From positions 1-9,590 of the forward strand of contig DATKKM010000063.1 of NCBI GenBank assembly GCA_035542855.1: DNA of 9,590 nt, in the 5' to 3' direction. Positions 5,132-9,590 of the stretch are shown one piece after another (the stretch's first letter is position 1; each line of letters starts with the position of its first letter). Source of the stretch: DATKKM01 sp035542855 (GTDB lineage: Bacteria; Chloroflexota; Dehalococcoidia; SM23-28-2; RBG-16-64-32). The notes below the pieces were generated by a model. That model did not search any database. It had not been told where the DNA came from and worked only from the letters and a program-made list of their open reading frames with translations. Both the position numbers and the translations under genes were made by a program.

Positions 5132-6943
5132 ATGCTCAAAGACCGCAACTGCGGCGAACTGCGCGCTTCCGACGAGGGGGCGACCGTCACCCTCGCGGGC
5201 TGGGTGAACCGCCGCCGCGACCACGGCGGTCTCATCTTCATCGACCTGCGCGACCACTCCGGCCTCGTCCAGGTCGTCTTCAACCCGCAGGAGGCGGCGG
5301 AGGCACACCACGTCGGCGAGGAGCTGCGCGGCGAGTATGTCCTCCAGGTCAGCGGCGCCGTCACCCACCGCAAGCCCGGCACCGAGAACCCCGATCTCCC
5401 CACCGGCGAGATCGAGGTGCACGCGAAGTCCGCGAAGATACTGAATGCCGCCAAGACCCCGCCCTTCTACATCTCCGACGAGACGGAAGTCGAGGAGCTG
5501 CTGCGCCTGAAGTACCGCTACCTGGACCTCCGCCGGGAGCGCATGCACCAGAACATCGTCACCCGCCACCGCGTTGTCCAGTACATCCGCGACTTCCTTG
5601 GCAAGCGTGGCTTCACGGAAATCGAGACGCCGATCCTCACCGCGCCGACGCCGGAGGGTGCGCGCGACTACATCGTGCCCAGCCGCGTGAACCCCGGCCG
5701 CTTCTACGCGCTGCCGCAGTCGCCGCAGCAGTTCAAGCAGCTGCTGATGGTGGCCGGCTTCGAGCGCTACTTCCAGATCGCCCACTGCCTGCGCGACGAA
5801 GACCTGCGCGCCGACCGCCAGCCGGAGCACACCCAGCTCGACCTCGAGATGAGCTTCGTCGACCGCGAAGAGGACATCTTCGCGCTGACCGAGGAGCTGT
5901 ACTCGTCGCTGGCAAGCGCGCTCTTCCCCGGGCGCCCGGTCCAGCGATTGCCGTTCCCGCGCATGACCTACGCGGAATCGATGAGGCGCTTCGGTTCGGA
6001 CAAGCCGGACCTGCGCTACGGCCTGGAGCTGGCGGACTTCGCGGGAGCGCTGGCGGACACCACGTTCCAGGTGTTCAAGAACGTGATCGCGTCCGGCGGC
6101 GCCATCCGCGGCCTGGCCGTGCCCGGCGGCGCAGCCTGGAGCCGCAAGCAGGTGGACGACCTGACCACGTTCGTGCAGGGTTACGGGGCGAAGGGGCTCG
6201 TCTCGATCCAGGTCGGCGGCGAGGGCGACATCGCCTCCCTGACGATGGAAGACGTGAAGTCCCCGGTCGCCAAGTTCTTCACGGCCGGGCAGGTGATCGC
6301 CCTGGCGGGCCTCGCCGGCGCCGGCCGCGGCGACATGCTGCTGGTCGTCGCGGATACGGAAGCCGTCGCCAACAAGGCGCTCGACGCGCTGCGCCGGGAG
6401 ATCGCCGCCCGCCTCGGGCTGGCCGACCCGCAGGCGCTGGCCTTCGCCTTCGTGACGGACTATCCGCTGTTCGAGTGGAGCGACACGGAGGGCCGCTGGA
6501 TGTCTGCGCACCACCCGTTCACCTCGCCGAACCTGGAAGACCTGCCGCTCATGGACACGGAACCGGGCAAAGTCCGCTCCCACGCGTACGACCTGGTCTG
6601 CAACGGCTGGGAGCTGTTCAGCGGCAGCATCCGCATCCACCAGCGGGAGGTGCAGGAAAAGGTGTTCCAGATGCTGGGCATCGGGCCGGAGGAGGCGCAG
6701 CGCCGCTTCGGCCACATGCTGGAGGCGTTCGAGTACGGCGCGCCGCCGCACGCCGGCATCGGCAGCGGCATCGACCGGCTGATGGCCGTGCTCATCGGCG
6801 AGTCCGACATCCGGGAGGTCATCGCCTTCCCGAAGACGAAGTCCGCCGGCGACCCGATGACAGGCGCGCCGAGCCCCGTAGACCCGGAGCAGCTGGAAGT
6901 CCTGCACATCCGCATCGAGCCGGCGGACGAAGCCGAGGCGTAG
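5132..6943 (+). CDS. aspS: Aspartate--tRNA ligase, probably nondiscriminating (Asp/Asn)
   Basis: This 603-aa class II aminoacyl-tRNA synthetase of the bacterial AspRS type charges tRNA-Asp with aspartate in the cytoplasm. It has an N-terminal OB-fold anticodon-binding domain (about 1-105, GWVNRRRDHGGLIFIDLRD at 23-41). Class II motif 1 lies around 160-175 (TEIETPILT). Motif 2 spans 214-232 (FQIAHCLRDEDLRADRQPE). The bacterial GAD insertion lies at about 300-425. Motif 3 is GIGSGIDRL (542-550), and the tail is FPKTKSAGDPMTGAPSP. The ATG at 5132 is preferred over an in-frame ATG 45 bases upstream, because the 15 extra residues would be Pro/Ser-rich and absent from the family. H31 and G83 match residues associated with nondiscriminating AspRS, which also makes Asp-tRNA(Asn) for repair by GatCAB. 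The gene is divergent from the LytM-vWA gene and seems to be transcribed alone. Confidence 0.97.
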   Translation: MLKDRNCGELRASDEGATVTLAGWVNRRRDHGGLIFIDLRDHSGLVQVVFNPQEAAEAHHVGEELRGEYVLQVSGAVTHRKPGTENPDLPTGEIEVHAKSAKILNAAKTPPFYISDETEVEELLRLKYRYLDLRRERMHQNIVTRHRVVQYIRDFLGKRGFTEIETPILTAPTPEGARDYIVPSRVNPGRFYALPQSPQQFKQLLMVAGFERYFQIAHCLRDEDLRADRQPEHTQLDLEMSFVDREEDIFALTEELYSSLASALFPGRPVQRLPFPRMTYAESMRRFGSDKPDLRYGLELADFAGALADTTFQVFKNVIASGGAIRGLAVPGGAAWSRKQVDDLTTFVQGYGAKGLVSIQVGGEGDIASLTMEDVKSPVAKFFTAGQVIALAGLAGAGRGDMLLVVADTEAVANKALDALRREIAARLGLADPQALAFAFVTDYPLFEWSDTEGRWMSAHHPFTSPNLEDLPLMDTEPGKVRSHAYDLVCNGWELFSGSIRIHQREVQEKVFQMLGIGPEEAQRRFGHMLEAFEYGAPPHAGIGSGIDRLMAVLIGESDIREVIAFPKTKSAGDPMTGAPSPVDPEQLEVLHIRIEPADEAEA

Positions 6944-6993
6944 CGGCCGAGCTGTCCGCTGTTCACCAACCACTGGACGGCTTATGGAGCAAC

Positions 6994-7018
6994 GCGGGCC
7001 GTGGCGCCCGGCGTCTTT
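6994..7018 (+). terminator. Weak candidate terminator after aspS
   Basis: CGGGC (6995-6999) and GCCCG (7006-7010) form a five-base-pair GC stem around a six-base loop. It is followed closely by a short T-rich run, gtcttta. The T tract is poor and the stem short, so termination may be inefficient. It lies about 50 bases after the aspS stop. Confidence 0.3.
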
Positions 7019-7030
7019 AGTAGCGGGCGC
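7004..7030 (+). repeat. Inverted repeat GCGCCCG/CGGGCGC in the aspS-transporter gap
   Basis: A perfect seven-base inverted repeat (7004-7010 and 7024-7030) flanks a 13-base loop. Its left arm contains the right arm of the weaker hairpin just upstream, so the two structures are mutually exclusive in RNA. No T tract follows. It may be an RNA-stability element, part of a terminator region or chance in GC-rich DNA. Confidence 0.3.
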
Positions 7031-7054
7031 TGTATCGTCGTAACTGAAACCTGT

Positions 7055-7070
7055 ACGCTAAGCTCAGCGT
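7055..7070 (+). promoter_or_regulatory. Small inverted repeat before the binding-protein gene
   Basis: ACGCT (7055-7059) and AGCGT (7066-7070) are perfect inverted arms around six bases and end 20 bases before the ATG at 7091. The left arm overlaps a possible -10 hexamer TACGCT (7054-7059). This position would suit an operator or a short 5' leader hairpin, but the arms are short. Confidence 0.25.
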
Positions 7071-7090
7071 TCTCTAGATAAGACCCGCAA

Positions 7091-8740
7091 ATGGAAACCC
7101 GCAAACTCGTCTACGTACTTACCGGTGTAGCTGTTTCCCTGATCGTCGTCATCGGAGGCCTCGTGCTGCTCGTTTCCGGCGGGGGCGGCGGCGACGACGG
7201 CAGCAGCAGCGACTCCTCGCCGACGCTCCCCGCGAGGCAACAGGGCGAGCTGCGCGTGCGCGGCGCCGATCCCATCACCCTCGACCCGGCCTGCGCCTCC
7301 GACGCCGACTCGGCGAGCTACATCGTGGAGCTGTTCTCCGGCCTGGTGAGCTTCGACAAGGACCTCAAGCTGATCCCGGACATCGCCGATCACTGGGACG
7401 TCAGCGACGACGGCACCGTCTACACGTTCCACCTGCGCACCACCGTTCTCTTCGCCGACAACTCCCGGCGCGTCACCGCGGACGACTTCAAGTACTCGAT
7501 GGAGCGCTCGCTGAACCCGGACACGCAGTCCACCGTGGGCGACGTCTACCTGGATGACCTGGCGGGCGCAGACGATTTCATCGCCGGCCGGGCAGACAGC
7601 GTCAGCGGCATCAAGGTCCTCGACCCCGATACGCTGGAGCTGACGATCAAGGCGCCGGACCCGGTGTTCCTCGACAAGCTGACGTACCCCACGTCGTTCG
7701 TCGTAGACAAGAACCAGGTGAAGGACGCCAACTGCTCAGACGCGAGCTGGACGTTCCGGGCCAACGGCACCGGGCCCTTCAAGCTGGCGAACTGGGACCT
7801 GGGCAACCAGATCGTCCTTGAGCCGAACCCCAACTACTACCTGGACCCGAAGCCCGCGCTCTCGCGGGTGACCTTCCTCATCTCCGGCGGCTCCTCCTTC
7901 ACGATGTACCAGAACGACGAAGTGGACGTGACCGGCGTCGGCAAGGACAACGTCGACACCGTGCGTGACACCACGAACCCGCTCAACGCCGAGTACCACA
8001 CCACGCCCTCGCTCAGCGTCTCTTACATAGGCTTCAACGTGAACAAGGCGCCGTTTGACGATCCGAATGTCCGCAAGGCGCTGGCAATGGCGATCGATAA
8101 GGACTTCCTGGCGAACAACCTCTACAAGCAGTTGCTGGACCCTGCCGGCGGCATCGTCCCGCCGGACATGCCGGGCTACGACTCCACCGTTGACCCGATC
8201 AAGTACGACCCGACGGCCGCCAAGACGCTGCTGGACAGCACCGGCAAGGCCAACGATCTGAACGGCGTGAAGATACTCACCGCCGGCCAGGGCGCGGCGC
8301 CGGACGACGTCCTGGAAGCGGTCACCGCCATGTGGCAGCAGAACCTGGGCGTCTCCATCGAGGTGGAGCAGGAGGACTTCGGCCTCTTCCTCAGCGATGT
8401 GGACCAGGGCAGCTTCGAGATGTTCTCGCTGGGCTGGGTGGCGGACTATCCGGACGCGCAGAACTTCCTGGACCTCAACTTCCACACCGGCAACAGCAAC
8501 AACAAGACCGGCTACTCCAACTCGGAGGTCGATCAGCTGCTGGACCAGGCGCGCACGGACATCCCGGAGGCCCAGCGCAACGACCTCTACCACCAGGCGG
8601 AGCAGACGATCGTGGACGACGAGCCGTGGATCCCGCTCTTCTTCGCGCGGTCAAGCTACCTGGTCAAACCCTACGTCACCGGCTACGACGTCCCCGCCTT
8701 CGTCATCCCCACCCTGCGCTACGTCACCGTCAACAAGTAG
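7091..8740 (+). CDS. Peptide/oligopeptide ABC transporter substrate-binding protein (family 5)
   Basis: This 549-aa extracytoplasmic solute-binding protein of the DppA/OppA family captures peptides, or sometimes nickel, sugars or opines, for an ABC importer. Residues 7-28 are a hydrophobic membrane segment, followed by a Gly/Asp/Ser linker (30-43). The mature domain starts near GELRVRG (52-58). Family signatures include LDPACASD (64-71), the region 94-116 (LIPDIADHW then DDGTVYTFHLR), TADDFKYSMERS (129-140) and GTGPFKL (226-232). The late YSNSEVDQLLDQA and the PWIPLFF near the C-terminus are also typical. C68 and C215, the only cysteines, may pair. The usual lipobox cysteine is missing: LVSG stands at residues 27-30 where L-x-x-C would be expected. 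The protein is therefore probably held by an uncleaved helix. No strong Shine-Dalgarno site is seen before the ATG. The stop codon abuts the permease ribosome site, so the genes form an operon. Substrate is not assigned. Confidence 0.93.
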   Translation: METRKLVYVLTGVAVSLIVVIGGLVLLVSGGGGGDDGSSSDSSPTLPARQQGELRVRGADPITLDPACASDADSASYIVELFSGLVSFDKDLKLIPDIADHWDVSDDGTVYTFHLRTTVLFADNSRRVTADDFKYSMERSLNPDTQSTVGDVYLDDLAGADDFIAGRADSVSGIKVLDPDTLELTIKAPDPVFLDKLTYPTSFVVDKNQVKDANCSDASWTFRANGTGPFKLANWDLGNQIVLEPNPNYYLDPKPALSRVTFLISGGSSFTMYQNDEVDVTGVGKDNVDTVRDTTNPLNAEYHTTPSLSVSYIGFNVNKAPFDDPNVRKALAMAIDKDFLANNLYKQLLDPAGGIVPPDMPGYDSTVDPIKYDPTAAKTLLDSTGKANDLNGVKILTAGQGAAPDDVLEAVTAMWQQNLGVSIEVEQEDFGLFLSDVDQGSFEMFSLGWVADYPDAQNFLDLNFHTGNSNNKTGYSNSEVDQLLDQARTDIPEAQRNDLYHQAEQTIVDDEPWIPLFFARSSYLVKPYVTGYDVPAFVIPTLRYVTVNK

Positions 8741-8744
8741 GAGG
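8740..8744 (+). promoter_or_regulatory. Ribosome-binding site for the permease gene
   Basis: GGAGG begins at the last base of the binding-protein stop codon and lies four bases before the ATG at 8749. It fixes the permease start and indicates translation of the pair from one mRNA. It is the only clear Shine-Dalgarno sequence in front of a gene in this window. Confidence 0.75.
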
Positions 8745-8748
8745 CGCG

Positions 8749-9590
8749 ATGCCCTCGGGCCTGGCCTCCTACGTTATCCGCCGCCTGCTGATTGTGCCCG
8801 TCATCCTGCTCATCGTCTCCTTTGTCGCCTTCGCGCTCGGCCGTTATGCGCCGGGCGACTACGTTTCCATCCAGGCCGGCCCGCGCGCCAACCCTGAAAC
8901 AGTCGCGCGCATCCGCCACGACCGCGGCCTGGACGATCCGGTCTACGAGCAGTACGCGCGCTACGTCTGGAACGCTCTGCACGGCGACTTCGGCGTCAGC
9001 CAGCACCCACGCGGCGTGCCCGTGCAAGACGTGCTGTTCCCGCGCCTCTGGGTGACGGTGCAGATCAACGTCCTGGTGCTCGCCTTCACCTGGCTGATCG
9101 GCATCCCGCTGGGCACCTGGGCGGCGCTCAAACGCGGGACCTGGCTGGACCCCTTCTCGATCGGGCTGTTCCTGTTCTTCGCTTCGGTGCCGGTGCTGGT
9201 CACCGTGCCGCTGCTGGAGTGGGCCTTAGTGCACAAGCTGGGCTGGCTGCCGACGGGCGGCTGGTCGACGCGGCACATCCTCGGCGTGAAGATCGGCATT
9301 CTATCGAAGCACGCGATTCTGCCCGTCTTCGTGCTCACGCTGTCCGGCGTGGCCGGACTGGCGCGCTACATGCGCAGCCAGGTGCTGGAGGTTCTGGACC
9401 AGGACTTCGTGCGGACGGCGCGGTCCAAGGGGCTGCGCGGCGACGTCGTCGTCTTCCGGCACGTCGTGCGCAACGCGTTGCTGCCGATCATCACCATCTT
9501 CGGGTTCGAGCTGGCGGGCCTCATCGGAGGCTCGATCTTCGTCGAGACGCTGCTAGGCATACCGGGCGTCGGCCTGCTCGCCTTCGAGTC
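8749..9590 (+). CDS. Peptide ABC transporter permease, DppB/OppB type (partial, cut by right edge)
   Basis: The frame is open for 280 complete codons to the edge; family members are usually about 310-340 aa, so roughly the last 30-60 residues are missing. It starts MPSGLASYVIRRLLIVPV with the first membrane helix at about residues 9-31, as in DppB/OppB proteins. Next is an extracytoplasmic stretch with RIRHDRGLDDPVYEQYARYV, the conserved region before the transport core. Further hydrophobic helices lie at about 101-122, 135-158 and 185-205. The cytoplasmic coupling loop (EAA motif, contacts the ATPase) is seen as DQDFVRTARSKGL (217-229), followed by RHVVRNALLPIIT. FVETLLGIPGVG follows near the edge. 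It forms the transmembrane channel with a DppC-type partner. It starts nine bases after the binding-protein stop. The DppC and ATPase genes should follow outside the window. Confidence 0.95.
   Translation, partial: MPSGLASYVIRRLLIVPVILLIVSFVAFALGRYAPGDYVSIQAGPRANPETVARIRHDRGLDDPVYEQYARYVWNALHGDFGVSQHPRGVPVQDVLFPRLWVTVQINVLVLAFTWLIGIPLGTWAALKRGTWLDPFSIGLFLFFASVPVLVTVPLLEWALVHKLGWLPTGGWSTRHILGVKIGILSKHAILPVFVLTLSGVAGLARYMRSQVLEVLDQDFVRTARSKGLRGDVVVFRHVVRNALLPIITIFGFELAGLIGGSIFVETLLGIPGVGLLAFE

Noticed and set aside
3708..5207. A 499-codon plus-strand open frame opposite the LytM-vWA gene
   Set aside because: It is the antisense image of a gene with a signal peptide and two recognisable domains. 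The product is an Arg/Gly/Val mix without motifs.
4952..6973. A 673-codon open frame on the minus strand opposite aspS
   Set aside because: It mirrors aspS, which has all class II synthetase motifs. The product is Arg/His/Val-rich with no recognisable domain; long antisense frames are expected in GC-rich genes with G/C third positions.

Overview
The window is GC-rich bacterial chromosomal DNA (by eye about 55-60% G+C on the left, about two thirds G+C from roughly position 1900 rightward). It holds six recognisable protein-coding genes, one of them cut by the right edge and one probably cut by the left edge, plus two gene-like fragments. No rRNA, tRNA, CRISPR array, insertion sequence or phage module is visible. 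The lineage cannot be fixed from sequence alone. The secreted LytM/von Willebrand protein with a Thr-Pro tail, the bacterial-type AspRS of the form that usually serves both Asp and Asn tRNAs, and candidate TANNNT promoter boxes close to start codons would suit a high-GC Chloroflexota or a related environmental lineage. That assignment is a guess.

Left part (1-2034), accessory in character: a membrane-anchored protein whose outer domain resembles the LolA/LppX fold, followed by a short in-frame coding-like tail after its stop. Next, converging on it, is a minus-strand aminoglycoside-phosphotransferase-fold kinase with an unusual Glu in the catalytic loop. Then comes a 5' gene stub of about 41 codons that runs head-on into the end of hemW. 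Lower G+C, gene fragments and orphan genes together suggest a rearranged or transferred segment with a junction near 1.9-2.0 kb.

Middle part (2035-5000, minus strand): a two-gene unit. A secreted protein combining a LytM/M23 metallopeptidase domain with a von Willebrand A domain is followed 20 nt later by hemW, a radical-SAM haem chaperone. A good minus-strand promoter lies in the 131-nt divergent region upstream of this unit. Its spacer contains two tandem DnaA-box-like octamers.

Right part (5132-9590, plus strand): aspS is transcribed divergently from the LytM-vWA gene, possibly as a leaderless mRNA. After a 147-nt gap with several small inverted repeats comes a dipeptide/oligopeptide ABC importer operon: a family-5 solute-binding protein anchored by an N-terminal hydrophobic segment with no lipobox cysteine, then a DppB-type permease that runs off the window. 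The DppC permease and ATPase genes would be expected beyond the right edge.

The strongest leads are the LytM-vWA fusion, the tandem DnaA-like boxes inside its promoter, the nondiscriminating-AspRS signature, the Cys-to-Gly change in the binding protein's would-be lipobox, and the gene stub abutting hemW. I saw no convincing new multi-gene system.
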